A model generated the notes under the pieces. It did no database searches and was not told where the DNA came from. It saw nothing but the letters and a program-made list of their open reading frames with translations. DNA of 64,000 nucleotides from UBA3839 sp963627995 (GTDB taxonomy: Bacteria; Bacteroidota; Bacteroidia; Bacteroidales; Bacteroidaceae). Below, in pieces: positions 25,222-35,057 of this stretch; within the stretch, counting starts at the first letter, position 1, and each line of letters begins with the position of its first letter. Made by a program: the position numbers and the translations under genes. Location: contig CAVGCV010000004.1 in assembly GCA_963627995.1 (NCBI GenBank), positions 130,164 through 194,163 on the forward strand. The letters are read 5' to 3'.

Positions 25222-27282
25222 GTGTTTGCTGACGTCATCCTGCCCGTACCATTCGAGTCCTTCACTTACGCCGTCCCCCCCGAAATGGAGGGCGGCGTGG
25301 GTGAAGGCTCTCGCGTATTGGTGGGGCTTGGCGAGACGAGGCAGTATGCCGGCATTGTGCTGCGCCTGAAGCGCGAGGAGCCGCGCGCGGCGGACGGCAC
25401 GTTCGTCGTGAAGCCGATTCTTGCGCTGCTCGACGCGATGCCTGTGGCCACGCACCGGCAGCTCGCGTTCTGGCAATGGCTGTCCGACTATTACCTCTCG
25501 CCGCTGGGCGACGTCTACAAGGCGGCTTTCCCGGGCATCCTGAAGAAGGGGAAAAGCCTCGCGCCCCCTAAGCGGCGGGAAAAGGACGCGGCGGATGCGG
25601 CCGGCACGGGCGAGGAAAAACCGCTTACGACCGCCCAGCAGACCGCGTTCGACGCGGTTCTGGCGACCTGGGGACTGTCCGACGCCGAGCCGCGGGGCGT
25701 GCCGCCGGCCGCAAGGGACATCACGCTGCTGCACGGCGTGACCTCCTCGGGGAAGACGGAAATCTACATCCACCTCATCCTGAAATTCATTGGCGAGGGC
25801 AAGCAGGTGCTTTACCTCCTGCCCGAAATCGCGCTGACCACCCAAATCATGGAGCGGTTGCGGCGCGTGTTCGGGCGGCGCATGGGCGTGTACCACTCCA
25901 AGTTTACGGAGCGCGAGCGCGCCAATGTCTACGGGAAGCAGCTGGGCGACGCGCCCTACGACCTGATACTCGGCGCGCGCTCCTCCGTGTTCCTGCCCTT
26001 CCAGCGCCTCGGCCTCGTCATCGTGGACGAGGAGCACGAGGCGTCCTACAAGCAGCAAGAGCCTGCGCCACGCTACCACGCGCGCAGCGCCGCCATCATG
26101 CTGGCCCGGCAGTTCGGCGCGAAGACCTTGCTCGGCACGGCCACGCCGAGCTTCGAGACCTACCACCTGGCCAAGCAGGGGCGCTACGGCTACGTGGCGC
26201 TCAGCCAGCGGTTTGCCGACATGCAGCTGCCCGAAGTCGAGGTGGTGGACATCGCGCGGCTACGCTTCCAGAAGCGGATGGACGGGATGTTCTCCCCGCG
26301 CCTGGTGGACGAGGTGGGCGGTGCGCTGGCGCGCGGGGAGCAGGTGATTCTGTTCCAGAACCGGCGGGGCTACTCCCCGCTCGTGGAGTGCCGGCGCTGC
26401 GGGTGGGTGCCGCGCTGCGAGCATTGCGATGTCAGCCTCACCTACCACAAGCGGAGCAACACGCTGGTGTGCCACTACTGCGGCAGGAGCCATGCGCTGC
26501 TGGCGGCGTGCCCCAAGTGCGGGTGCAGGGATCCGAAAGGCATGAAGCCCGTGGGCACAGGCACGGAACGCGTGGAGGACCAGGTGGCCCGCCTCTTTCC
26601 GCAAGCCCGTGTCTGCCGCATGGATTTGGACACGGCCACGACGCGCGCGTCCTACGAGCGCATCATCGAGGACTTTGCCGCCGGGGACAGCGACATCCTT
26701 ATCGGCACGCAGATGGTGTCGAAAGGGCTGGACTTCGACAACGTGTCGGTCGTGGGCATACTGGATGCCGACACGATGCTCAACATTCCCGACTTCCGAA
26801 GCTACGAGCGCACTTTCCAGATGCTGGCGCAGGTGGCCGGGCGCGCCGGGCGGAAGGGGCGCAGGGGCAGGGTGGTCCTGCAGACGCGCTCGGCCGACCT
26901 TCCGCTGATCCGGCACGTGGTGGCGAACGACTACGAGGCCGCATACGCCGAGCAGATGGAGGAGCGCCAGCTGTTCCGCTATCCGCCCTTCTTCCGGCTC
27001 GTGTATGTCTATCTCCGCCACCGCGACGACCAGCTGCTGGAGCACGTCGCGCAGGAGATGGCCGCGCTGCTCAGGCACTCGTTCGGCGAGCGCCTGCTCG
27101 GCCCCGACCGCCCTCCCGTAGGCCGCGTCTCCTCGCTCCATATCCGGAAGATGATTCTGAAGGTGGAGCCGGCGGCTTCCGCATCCGCCGTCCGCCAAAT
27201 TCTGCAGGCGGCCCGGCAGCAGGTGCTCTCCAGGCCTTATGCTTCCGGCCTCAACATCTACTACGACGTTGACCCCATGTGA
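25222..27282 (+). CDS. priA: Primosomal protein N' (replication restart helicase PriA)
   Basis: PriA reloads the replicative helicase at stalled forks. The 686 residues include the N-terminal DNA-binding domain (MFADVILPVPFESFTYAVP). The helicase core has Walker A GVTSSGKTEIYI and the DEEH box VIVDEEHEASYKQQ. Eight zinc-binding cysteines lie in CRRCGWVPRCEHC and CHYCGRSHALLAACPKCGC. Helicase motifs V/VI are GTQMVSKGLDFDNV and QVAGRAGRKGRRG. The start is a GTG at 25222; no ATG gives a complete first strand, and the upstream frame closes at the previous gene's stop. It is probably co-transcribed with the outer-membrane barrel gene. Confidence 0.95.
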   Translation: MFADVILPVPFESFTYAVPPEMEGGVGEGSRVLVGLGETRQYAGIVLRLKREEPRAADGTFVVKPILALLDAMPVATHRQLAFWQWLSDYYLSPLGDVYKAAFPGILKKGKSLAPPKRREKDAADAAGTGEEKPLTTAQQTAFDAVLATWGLSDAEPRGVPPAARDITLLHGVTSSGKTEIYIHLILKFIGEGKQVLYLLPEIALTTQIMERLRRVFGRRMGVYHSKFTERERANVYGKQLGDAPYDLILGARSSVFLPFQRLGLVIVDEEHEASYKQQEPAPRYHARSAAIMLARQFGAKTLLGTATPSFETYHLAKQGRYGYVALSQRFADMQLPEVEVVDIARLRFQKRMDGMFSPRLVDEVGGALARGEQVILFQNRRGYSPLVECRRCGWVPRCEHCDVSLTYHKRSNTLVCHYCGRSHALLAACPKCGCRDPKGMKPVGTGTERVEDQVARLFPQARVCRMDLDTATTRASYERIIEDFAAGDSDILIGTQMVSKGLDFDNVSVVGILDADTMLNIPDFRSYERTFQMLAQVAGRAGRKGRRGRVVLQTRSADLPLIRHVVANDYEAAYAEQMEERQLFRYPPFFRLVYVYLRHRDDQLLEHVAQEMAALLRHSFGERLLGPDRPPVGRVSSLHIRKMILKVEPAASASAVRQILQAARQQVLSRPYASGLNIYYDVDPM

Positions 27283-27408
27283 TGGCCTGCCGGCGCCGCT
27301 TCCGCCCAGGCACTTCGCTTCCTGCTCCTTCCGCATGACGCGAATGCTTTTTCGTACCCATTTGTAGGGATAGTTGGCGCGTTGTGCGCTTTTTGCGCGC
27401 CATTTTCT

Positions 27409-27416
27409 TATCTTTG
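27409..27416 (+). promoter_or_regulatory. Putative -7 box of the threonine operon
   Basis: TATCTTTG lies 27 bases before thrA. Upstream TTTG copies are off the ideal spacing (13 bases). Confidence 0.6.
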
Positions 27417-27443
27417 CAGCCAGATTGTTAATTCTCAATATCG

Positions 27444-29897
27444 ATGAAAGTAATGAAATTTGGCGGAACATCCGTAGGTTCCGTGGAAAGCATTCTTAAT
27501 GTCAAGAAAATCGTGGAAGCGTGCGACGAGTCTGTCGTCGTGGTGGTTTCTGCGCTGGGAGGCATCACCGACAAGCTGATTCTTACGTCGAAGATGGCCC
27601 TGGCAGGCGATGCGCATTATCTCGACTTGTATCACGAGATGGTGAGCCGCCACCACCAGATGATTGACACCATTATTCCCGATGCTGACAAGCAGGTGGA
27701 ACTCCTGCGGAAGGTCGACGCCCTGCTCGACGACCTGAAGAGCATCTACCAGGGCGTGTATCTCATCCGCGACCTGTCGGAGAAGACGCTGAACGCGATT
27801 GTGAGCTACGGCGAGCGCGTCTCGTCGAACATCGTGGCGACGCTGATTGACGGCGCGACGTGGCACAACTCGCTCGACTTCATCAAGACGGAGCGGAAGC
27901 AGCAGAAGAACCTGCTGGCGACGGAGCTGACCTATGAGCTGGTGAGAAGGGAGTTTCGGGATTTCCTGCCCGAGGCGAAGCAGACGCGGAAGAACATTGC
28001 GCTTGTGCCGGGATTCGCCTCCACGGACGTGGAGACCAACGAGGTGACGAACCTCGGCCGCGGCGGAAGCGACTACACGGCCAGCATCATTGCTGCCGCC
28101 CTCGGCTCGCACGTGCTGGAGATATGGACGGACGTGGATGGCTTTATGACGGCCGACCCCCGCGTCATCAACTCGGCCTACACCATCGACCGCCTGTCGT
28201 ATGTGGAGGCGATGGAGCTTTGCAACTTCGGGGCAAAGGTCGTCTATCCCCCCACCATCTATCCCGTTTGCACGAAGAACATCCCCATACGCATCAAGAA
28301 CACGTTCCACCCGGAGGCCGTCGGGACTATCATCGAGCAGGATTGCGGCGAAAGCAGCCGCGCCATCAAGGGCATCTCCTCCATCAACAACACGAGCCTG
28401 ATTACGGTCAGCGGCCTTTCGATGGTCGGTGTCATCGGCGTGAACCAGCGCATTTTCTCGGCGTTGGCCGAGGAGGGCATCAGCGTGTTCATGGTGAGCC
28501 AGGCTTCGTCGGAGAACTCCACCAGTATCGGCGTGCAGAACGAAGTGGCTGAAAAGGCCTGCAACGTGCTGAACGGCGAGTTCGCCAAGGAAATCGAAAT
28601 GGGGGCCATGTACGAAATGAAGCTGGAAAAGGACTTGGCCACCATCGCCATCGTCGGCGAGAACATGAAGCACACGCCGGGCATCGCGGGAAAGCTCTTC
28701 GGGACGCTCGGGCGAAACGGCATCAGCGTGATTGCCTGCGCGCAGGGCGCGAGCGAGACGAACATCTCGTTCGTCGTGGAGAACCGCTTCCTGCGCAAGT
28801 CGCTCAATGTGATTCACGATAGTTTTTTCTTGTCTGAATATCAGGTGCTCAACTTGTTCATCTGCGGCGTGGGGACGGTTGGAGGCAGCTTGATTCAGCA
28901 AATCGCGAGCCAGCGCGAGCGGCTGATGAAGGAGCGCGGCTTGAAACTGAACGTGGTGGGCATCGCCAGCGGCCACAACGCCATGTTCTGCCGCGAGGGG
29001 CTTCCGCTCGACAACTACCAGGAGGCCTTGAGGAAAAGCGCGCCGAGCAGCATGCAGCATCTGAGGGACGAGGTGATAGGGATGAACATCTTCAACTCTG
29101 TGTTCGTGGACTGCACGGCCAGCCCGGAAGTAGCCAGCCTTTACAACGAGTTCTTTGAACACAGCATCTCGGTGGTGGCGGCGAATAAAGTGGCTGCCTC
29201 GTCGGACTTCTCGACCTATGCCAAGTTGAAGGCTACGGCGCGCCGGCGCGGGGTGAAGTATTTGTTCGAGACCAATGTCGGCGCAGGGCTTCCCATCATC
29301 AACACCATCAACGACCTGATTTGCTCGGGCGACAAGATTCTGAAGATAGAGGCCGTGCTGAGCGGCACGCTCAACTATATATTCAACAACCTGTCGGCGT
29401 CCGTCCCGTTTTCGGAGACGGTGCGGAAAGCCAAGGACGAGGGCTACAGCGAGCCTGACCCGCGCATCGACCTGAGCGGTAAGGACGTGATTCGCAAGCT
29501 CGTCATCCTTAGCCGCGAGGCAGGCTACCGCTTGAACCAGGAGGACGTGGAGACGCACCTGTTCATCCCTGACGACTTCTTCGACGGCAGCATCGACGAC
29601 TTCTGGCGGAACCTGCCCTCGCTCGATGCCGACTTCGAGAAACGCCGAAGCCGCTTGGAGAAAGAACACAAGCACCTCCGCTTCGTGGCTTCGCTGGAGG
29701 ATGGCAAGGCGAAGGTCGAGCTGCGCGAGGTGGACGAACGCCATCCGTTCTATGGCCTCGAAGGCTCGAACAACATTATCTTGATTACGACGGAGCGCTA
29801 TCGCGAGTACCCCATGCTGATTCAGGGATACGGCGCGGGCGCAAGCGTCACGGCAGCCGGTGTCTTTGCCGACATCATGAGTATTGCCAACATCTGA
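27444..29897 (+). CDS. thrA: Bifunctional aspartokinase / homoserine dehydrogenase
   Basis: It catalyses the first and third steps from aspartate towards threonine, methionine and (via the semialdehyde) lysine. Residues 1-290 are the aspartokinase (MKVMKFGGTSVGS, NLGRGGSDYTASIIAAALG). Residues about 310-460 hold two ACT domains (ITVSGLSMVGVIGV; IAIVGENMKHTPGIAGKLF) for feedback control. Residues about 465-817 are the NAD(P)-dependent homoserine dehydrogenase (FICGVGTVGGSLIQQI; ETNVGAGLPIINTI; LSGTLNYIFN). The 817-residue length is standard. It heads the cluster thrA-apgM-like-thrC-pgpH, with 7 bases to the next gene. The 27-base leader is too short for a peptide attenuator. Confidence 0.96.
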   Translation: MKVMKFGGTSVGSVESILNVKKIVEACDESVVVVVSALGGITDKLILTSKMALAGDAHYLDLYHEMVSRHHQMIDTIIPDADKQVELLRKVDALLDDLKSIYQGVYLIRDLSEKTLNAIVSYGERVSSNIVATLIDGATWHNSLDFIKTERKQQKNLLATELTYELVRREFRDFLPEAKQTRKNIALVPGFASTDVETNEVTNLGRGGSDYTASIIAAALGSHVLEIWTDVDGFMTADPRVINSAYTIDRLSYVEAMELCNFGAKVVYPPTIYPVCTKNIPIRIKNTFHPEAVGTIIEQDCGESSRAIKGISSINNTSLITVSGLSMVGVIGVNQRIFSALAEEGISVFMVSQASSENSTSIGVQNEVAEKACNVLNGEFAKEIEMGAMYEMKLEKDLATIAIVGENMKHTPGIAGKLFGTLGRNGISVIACAQGASETNISFVVENRFLRKSLNVIHDSFFLSEYQVLNLFICGVGTVGGSLIQQIASQRERLMKERGLKLNVVGIASGHNAMFCREGLPLDNYQEALRKSAPSSMQHLRDEVIGMNIFNSVFVDCTASPEVASLYNEFFEHSISVVAANKVAASSDFSTYAKLKATARRRGVKYLFETNVGAGLPIINTINDLICSGDKILKIEAVLSGTLNYIFNNLSASVPFSETVRKAKDEGYSEPDPRIDLSGKDVIRKLVILSREAGYRLNQEDVETHLFIPDDFFDGSIDDFWRNLPSLDADFEKRRSRLEKEHKHLRFVASLEDGKAKVELREVDERHPFYGLEGSNNIILITTERYREYPMLIQGYGAGASVTAAGVFADIMSIANI

Positions 29898-29904
29898 CGA
29901 GGCC

Positions 29905-31155
29905 ATGAAACACATCATCATCTTAGGCGACGGCATGGCGGATTGGAAAGTACCGGCGCTCGGCGACAAGACGCTGCTGCAGTATGCCCGCACGCCCTAC
30001 ATGGACGCATTGGCGCGCATGGGGCGCACGGGGATGCTGAAGACCGTGCCCGACGGCTTCCACCCCGGCAGCGAGGTGGCGAACTCCTCCATCCTCGGCT
30101 ACGACCAGGCGCAGGTGTACGAGGGGCGCGGCCCGCTCGAAGCGGCCAGCATCGGCGTGGAGCTGGCGGACGGCGACTTGGCCATCCGCTGCAACCTCAT
30201 CTGCGTCGAGGGCGACCGCATCAAGAACCACTCGGCCGGCCATCTGAAGACCGAGGACGCGGATGTGCTGGTGAGATACCTGCAAGAACAGCTCGGCAAC
30301 GGCATCGTCCGCTTCTACACAGGCATCCAGTACCGACACTTGCTTGTCATCAAAGGCGGCGACAAGCGCATCCTCTGCACACCCCCCCACGACGTGCCCG
30401 GACAGCCGTGGCGGCCGCTGCTGGTGAAGGCCGGAGTGCCCGAGGCGCAACCGACGGCCGACCTCATCAACGGCCTGATTCTGAAATCACAGGCGCTGCT
30501 CGCCGAGCACCCGCTCAACAAGCAGCGCGTGGCGGAAGGCAAAGACCCCGCCAACAGCATATGGCCCTGGGCTGGAGGCTATCGTCCGCGAATGACGCCG
30601 CTGACCGCGACATTCCCGCAAATCAAGCGCGGCGCGGTCATCACAGCCGTGGACCTCATCCGGGGCATCGGCACGCTGGCCGGGCTCCGCTGCATCGACG
30701 TGAAGGGCGCTACGGGACTTTTCGACACCAACTACGAGGGGAAAGCCCAAGCGGCCATCGACGCGCTGAAAACCGACGACTTCGTGTATCTTCACATCGA
30801 GGCCTCGGACGAGGCCGGACACGACGGCAACCTGGAGCTGAAGCTCAAGACCATCGAAGATCTCGACCAGCGCGCCGTCCGCCCAATCTTCGAGGCCGTC
30901 TATGGCCCGCTCGCGACGTTCGACCCAGCGCATCCGCATTCAAGCATGGGCGAGCCTGTGGCCATAGCCGTGCTTCCCGACCATCCGACCCCCGTGGCGC
31001 ACCGCACGCACACCAACGAGCCCATTCCTTTCCTTATCTATGCGCCGGGCATCAGCGCCGACAGCGTGGCGGCATTCGACGAGGACGCCTGCACGGAGGG
31101 CGTGTACGGACTGCTCCAAAAGGATGAGTTTATCCAAACACTGATGAGCATATAA
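29905..31155 (+). CDS. Proposed homoserine kinase of the apgM phosphoglycerate-mutase family
   Basis: The 416-residue protein has the alkaline-phosphatase-like metal-binding fold of cofactor-independent (archaeal-type) phosphoglycerate mutase: KHIIILGDGMADW at the start, then NSSILGYD, and HIEASDEAGHDGN near the C-terminus. It lies between thrA and thrC with gaps of 7 and 16 bases, where a homoserine kinase (thrB) is expected and none is present. This arrangement is the basis of the published family-level proposal that these proteins phosphorylate homoserine. The function is thus inferred from context, and a true mutase role is not excluded. The frame opens at 29884, but the ATG at 29905 begins the conserved N-terminus. 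Confidence 0.85.
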   Translation: MKHIIILGDGMADWKVPALGDKTLLQYARTPYMDALARMGRTGMLKTVPDGFHPGSEVANSSILGYDQAQVYEGRGPLEAASIGVELADGDLAIRCNLICVEGDRIKNHSAGHLKTEDADVLVRYLQEQLGNGIVRFYTGIQYRHLLVIKGGDKRILCTPPHDVPGQPWRPLLVKAGVPEAQPTADLINGLILKSQALLAEHPLNKQRVAEGKDPANSIWPWAGGYRPRMTPLTATFPQIKRGAVITAVDLIRGIGTLAGLRCIDVKGATGLFDTNYEGKAQAAIDALKTDDFVYLHIEASDEAGHDGNLELKLKTIEDLDQRAVRPIFEAVYGPLATFDPAHPHSSMGEPVAIAVLPDHPTPVAHRTHTNEPIPFLIYAPGISADSVAAFDEDACTEGVYGLLQKDEFIQTLMSI

Positions 31156-31171
31156 AACAACGACAAAACCC

Positions 31172-32491
31172 ATGCAATTCTATAGCACCAACCGGAAAGC
31201 CCCCTTGGCCTCTTTGGAGAAGGCCGTGGTGAAGGGACTTGCTGAAGACAGGGGACTGTACATGCCGGAGCGCATCAAGCCGCTGCCCCCCACGTTCTTC
31301 GACAGCATGCAGAGCCTCACGTTTCAGGAAATCGCCTACCACGTGGCCGACACGTTCTTCGGCGAGGACGTCCCGGCCGACGACCTGCGGCGCATCGTGG
31401 ACGACACGCTCCAGTTCGACTGCCCCGTCGTCAGGGTCACCGACCGCATCTATTCGCTCGAACTCTTCCACGGACCCACGCTCGCGTTCAAGGACGTGGG
31501 CGCGCGCTTCATGGCGCGGCTGCTCCAGTACTTCATCCACGCGGAGGCCGTCAAGGGGGAGGGCGGGAAACCGACGGTCAATGTGCTCGTCGCCACTTCG
31601 GGCGACACGGGCAGCGCCGTGGCCAACGGCTTCCTCGGCGTGGAGGGCATCCACGTCTACGTCCTCTACCCCAAGGGCAAGGTCAGCCCGATACAGGAGT
31701 GCCAGTTCACCACGCTCGGGCAGAACGTCACGGCCGTGGAAATCGACGGCGTGTTCGACGACTGCCAGGCACTGGTGAAGTCGGCGTTCATGGACGCGGA
31801 GCTCAACGGGCACATGAAGCTGACGTCGGCCAACAGCATCAACGTCGCCCGCTTCCTCCCGCAGGCTTTCTACTATTTCCACGCCTACGCGCAGATGAAG
31901 CGGCTGGGCCTGGCCGGCCGGCTCGTGGTGTGCGTGCCGTCGGGCAACTTCGGGAACATCTGCTCCGGCCTGTTCGGCAAGCGCATGGGGCTGCCCGTCA
32001 GCCGGTTCATTGCGGCCAACAACGCCAACGACATCTTCTTCCAGTACCTGCGCACGGGCAAGTACGAGCCGCGCCCGTCGATGCAGACCATCGCCAACGC
32101 CATGGACGTGGGCGACCCCTCCAACTTCGCGCGCATCTACGACCTCTACGGCAAGGACCACGCCGCCATCTGCGCCGACGTGAGCGGCGCGACGTACAGC
32201 GACGAGCAGATTGCCGCAACCATCCGCCAGGTCCACCAGACGGCGGGCTACCTCTGCGACCCCCACGGGGCCTGCGCCTACCGCGCCCTGAGCGAGGGGC
32301 TGCAACCCGGCGAGACGGGCGTGTTCCTCGAAACGGCGCATCCCGCCAAGTTCAAGGACACGGTCGAGCGCATCACCGGCACGGAGGTCGCCATTCCCGC
32401 AAAGCTCGCCGCCTTCATGCGCGGCACGAAGCAAAGCGTCGCCATGAGCCGCGATTTCGCCGACTTCAAGCAGTTCCTGCTGGCACAGTAG
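31172..32491 (+). CDS. thrC: Threonine synthase
   Basis: A PLP enzyme converting O-phosphohomoserine to threonine. The 439 residues show the N-terminal YSTNRKAPLASLEKAVVKGL and the PLP lysine K107 in GPTLAFKDVGARFMA. They also show VATSGDTGSAVANGF, TSANSINVARFLPQ and the phosphate-binding CVPSGNFGNICSG. It ends the threonine branch encoded by the two preceding genes. The HD-domain phosphodiesterase gene follows after 22 bases. Confidence 0.96.
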   Translation: MQFYSTNRKAPLASLEKAVVKGLAEDRGLYMPERIKPLPPTFFDSMQSLTFQEIAYHVADTFFGEDVPADDLRRIVDDTLQFDCPVVRVTDRIYSLELFHGPTLAFKDVGARFMARLLQYFIHAEAVKGEGGKPTVNVLVATSGDTGSAVANGFLGVEGIHVYVLYPKGKVSPIQECQFTTLGQNVTAVEIDGVFDDCQALVKSAFMDAELNGHMKLTSANSINVARFLPQAFYYFHAYAQMKRLGLAGRLVVCVPSGNFGNICSGLFGKRMGLPVSRFIAANNANDIFFQYLRTGKYEPRPSMQTIANAMDVGDPSNFARIYDLYGKDHAAICADVSGATYSDEQIAATIRQVHQTAGYLCDPHGACAYRALSEGLQPGETGVFLETAHPAKFKDTVERITGTEVAIPAKLAAFMRGTKQSVAMSRDFADFKQFLLAQ

Positions 32492-32513
32492 CCACCCTAA
32501 CACCCCTCCTGCC

Positions 32514-34640
32514 ATGGGCTTCTTTTTCTTCAGGCGCAATCCCTTGTCGAACTCTTCGCTGATGCGTAAGCAGCAGAAGAAAGAGTCGAAGTGGCAGTGG
32601 GCGTTCCGCGTGCTGCTGGTCGTCGTGTCCACCGCCGCCACCGTCTACTTCATGCCGCGCCCGAGCGGCTTCGACTACGACTACGCCGTCGGCCAGCCGT
32701 GGCGGTACGGCGCGCTCTATGCGTCGCAGAAGTTCAGCATCCAGATGAGCGACTCGGCGCTACTCGCCCAGCAGGACAGCGCCCGCCGCGCCTTCCTCCC
32801 CTATTTCAACAGGGACTCCACCGTGCGGCCCGCCATGCGCTCGCGCCTGATGAAGACCGAGGTGAGCGCCCGGGACGAGAACCGCCGGAAGATACGCGCC
32901 ACGCGCGACCCCGAGCTGCGCGGCTATGTGTTCCATGTCGCCCAGCTCCTCGACTCGGTCTATGCCGTGGGGCTCGTCCCGCCCGAGGTCTATGACAGCC
33001 TCAAGGCCACCGGCACGGAGGCCGTCCGCATCATCAACCGCGACAACATCGCGCGCTCCGTCCCCTTCGGCCGCATCTTCTCCACGCGCACGGCCTACAA
33101 GTACATCATGGAGCAGGACACGGCCTACAAGGAGACCGCCCTTTCCCGGCTCAACATCAACACCTTCCTCGAGGTGAGCCTCTCCTACGACGAGGAGAAG
33201 TCGAAGGAGGAGCTGGACAACCTCATCCGCTCGCTCTCCACGGGCGTGGGCTTCGTGATGGCCAACGAGCGCATCGTCGACAGGGGCGAAATCGTGACCA
33301 GGGACACCTACCTCAAGCTCAAGTCCTACGAGGCGATGATGCGCCAGCAGAACAGCGAGAACGAGAAGCTCTCCTCCATCGTCGCCGGGCGCACGGTGAT
33401 GGTGCTGATTGTCATGGTCACGCTCCTGTCCTACCTCGTCATGTTCCGCCGCGACTACCTGGAGAACCCCCGCGCGGCCATCCTGCTCTTCTCGCTCATC
33501 ACCCTCTTCTGCATCGCCGCCTCGCTGATGGTGGGGCACCGCTTCTTCCACGTCATGGCCCTCCCGTGCTGCATCGTCCCCATCGTCATCCGCGTGTTCC
33601 TCGACTCGCGCACCGCCTTCATCTTCCACGTGGCGATGGTGCTGACCATCTCCCTCACCCTGTCGTCGCCCTACGAGTTCATCGTTCTCCAGCTCGTGGC
33701 GGGCATGGTGGCCATCCAGAACCTGCGCGAGCTGTCCCAGCGCTCCCAGATCATCCGCACGTCGGCCGTCATCACCGTCACCTACATGGTGTTCTATGTG
33801 GCCTACGAGCTGACCATCGGCACGCGGCTGGCGGCCCTCGACCGGGGCGTGTTCGTGGCGCTCGCCGTCAACGGCATCCTCTTCCTCTTCTCCTACCCGC
33901 TCCTCTGGCTGCTCGAGAAGAGCCTCGGCTTCATCAGCGACGTCACCCTCGTCGAGCTGTCGAACATCAACACCCCCCTGCTGCAAATGATGACCGAGGT
34001 GGCGCCCGGCACCTTCCAGCATTCCATGCAGGTGGCCAACCTCGCCTCCGAAGTGGCGAAGAAGCTCCGGGCCAAGGTGCAGCTCGTGCGCACGGCCGCC
34101 CTCTACCACGACATCGGCAAGCTCGAGCGCCCCGTGTTCTTCACCGAGAACCAGGCCGGCGGCAACCCCCACACCCACCTCACCCCCGTGAAGAGCGCGG
34201 AAGTCATCATCGCCCACGTCACCAACGGACTGGCGCTGGCCGACAAGTACAACCTGCCGAGCGTCGTCAAGCGCTTCATCTCCACCCACCACGGGCGCGG
34301 CAAGGTGAAGTACTTCTACATCACCTACAAGAACCAGCATCCCGACGAGGACACCGACGAGAGCCTCTTCACCTACCCCGGCCCCAACCCGGCCACCAAG
34401 GAGGAGGCCATCCTCATGATGTGCGACTCGGTGGAGGCCGCCTCGCGCAGCCTGCCCGAATACACCGAGGAGAGCATCTCCACCCTCGTCGACCGCATCA
34501 TCGACTCGCAGGTGGCCGACGGCTTCTTCACCGAGTGCGACATCACCTTCCGCGACATCGCCCAGGCCAAGCAGACGCTGAAGGAGCGCCTGAAGAACAT
34601 CTACCACACCCGCATCTCCTACCCCGAGCTCCAGAACTGA
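32514..34640 (+). CDS. PgpH-type membrane HD phosphohydrolase (c-di-AMP phosphodiesterase)
   Basis: A 708-residue membrane protein with the 7TMR-HDED plan. There is one N-terminal membrane segment (about 25-45), a large extracytoplasmic domain (about 50-290) and seven transmembrane helices (about 300-480: VMVLIVMVTLLSYLVMFRR through ALAVNGILFLFSYPLLWLL). The cytoplasmic HD domain carries FQHSMQVANLA, LYHDIGKLERPVFF, IIAHV and STHHGRGKVKYFY. Characterised relatives hydrolyse the second messenger c-di-AMP; assignment here is by family. A second in-frame ATG 45 bases downstream (MRKQQKKES) is possible. Co-transcription with the threonine genes is likely from the 22-base gap. Confidence 0.9.
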   Translation: MGFFFFRRNPLSNSSLMRKQQKKESKWQWAFRVLLVVVSTAATVYFMPRPSGFDYDYAVGQPWRYGALYASQKFSIQMSDSALLAQQDSARRAFLPYFNRDSTVRPAMRSRLMKTEVSARDENRRKIRATRDPELRGYVFHVAQLLDSVYAVGLVPPEVYDSLKATGTEAVRIINRDNIARSVPFGRIFSTRTAYKYIMEQDTAYKETALSRLNINTFLEVSLSYDEEKSKEELDNLIRSLSTGVGFVMANERIVDRGEIVTRDTYLKLKSYEAMMRQQNSENEKLSSIVAGRTVMVLIVMVTLLSYLVMFRRDYLENPRAAILLFSLITLFCIAASLMVGHRFFHVMALPCCIVPIVIRVFLDSRTAFIFHVAMVLTISLTLSSPYEFIVLQLVAGMVAIQNLRELSQRSQIIRTSAVITVTYMVFYVAYELTIGTRLAALDRGVFVALAVNGILFLFSYPLLWLLEKSLGFISDVTLVELSNINTPLLQMMTEVAPGTFQHSMQVANLASEVAKKLRAKVQLVRTAALYHDIGKLERPVFFTENQAGGNPHTHLTPVKSAEVIIAHVTNGLALADKYNLPSVVKRFISTHHGRGKVKYFYITYKNQHPDEDTDESLFTYPGPNPATKEEAILMMCDSVEAASRSLPEYTEESISTLVDRIIDSQVADGFFTECDITFRDIAQAKQTLKERLKNIYHTRISYPELQN

Positions 34641-34644
34641 CATC

Positions 34645-34681
34645 CGGCCCCCGGCGGCTTGCAGGCAGAAGGCCGTTTTTT
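34645..34681 (+). terminator. Weak terminator candidate after pgpH
   Basis: CGGCC (34645-34649) can pair with GGCCG (34671-34675), followed directly by six T residues. The stem is only 5 bp with a large loop. Confidence 0.35.
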
Positions 34682-34756
34682 GAATGCCTCCCTGTGGCAG
34701 AGAGTACCATGGCACACTTGTGCAATCGGGGCTGACTTCACCCCGCGCATCCGTCG

Positions 34757-34868
34757 GTATTTCCTCCGCAGACAAAAAACTTTTTGTCTGCGGAGGAAAT
34801 ACATTTCGTCCGCGGAGAAAAATATTTTTCTCCGCGGACGCTTTTTTGCCGCTTCGCAGTGTTTTTTT
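34757..34868 (+). repeat. Palindromic intergenic repeat, copy C
   Basis: Two near-perfect stems in tandem. The first has 22-bp perfect arms (34757-34778 and 34781-34802) around AC. The second is a 34-base perfect palindrome centred on the AT-rich AAATATTT (34807-34840). The right edge TTCGCAGTGTTTTTTTT matches the other copies. The left end differs from copies A and E. Confidence 0.85.
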
Positions 34869-35057
34869 TAGACGCGCTTAAACGTCTGGCTTTCAGAGTG
34901 CTTGGTTTCGGTGCGGCGCGCCGCCCGGCGCTTTCCCCGACACGGGCGCCCGGCACCGCCGGAGGACAGCCGGCACCCGGGGCCGCGCGCCCGGGGCGCA
35001 TGCATGTTTGCGGCCCGGGGCACACAATAAACGGGCATGGCCGCCGTTACTTAAAGC

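Larger units (their letters stand above)
34641..35057. other. Intergenic region with repeat copy C
   Basis: This 417-base gap lies between pgpH and porP, which point the same way. It holds a weak terminator candidate (34645-34681), repeat copy C (34757-34868) and a very GC-rich stretch (34920-35010) with several CCCGGGG motifs. No convincing porP promoter was found. CATGTTTG at 35003-35010 is one base from the -7 consensus. Confidence 0.7.

Noticed and set aside
27283..27443. Possible attenuator or riboswitch ahead of thrA
   Set aside because: The leader after the -7 box is only about 27 bases, too short for a leader peptide or folded aptamer.
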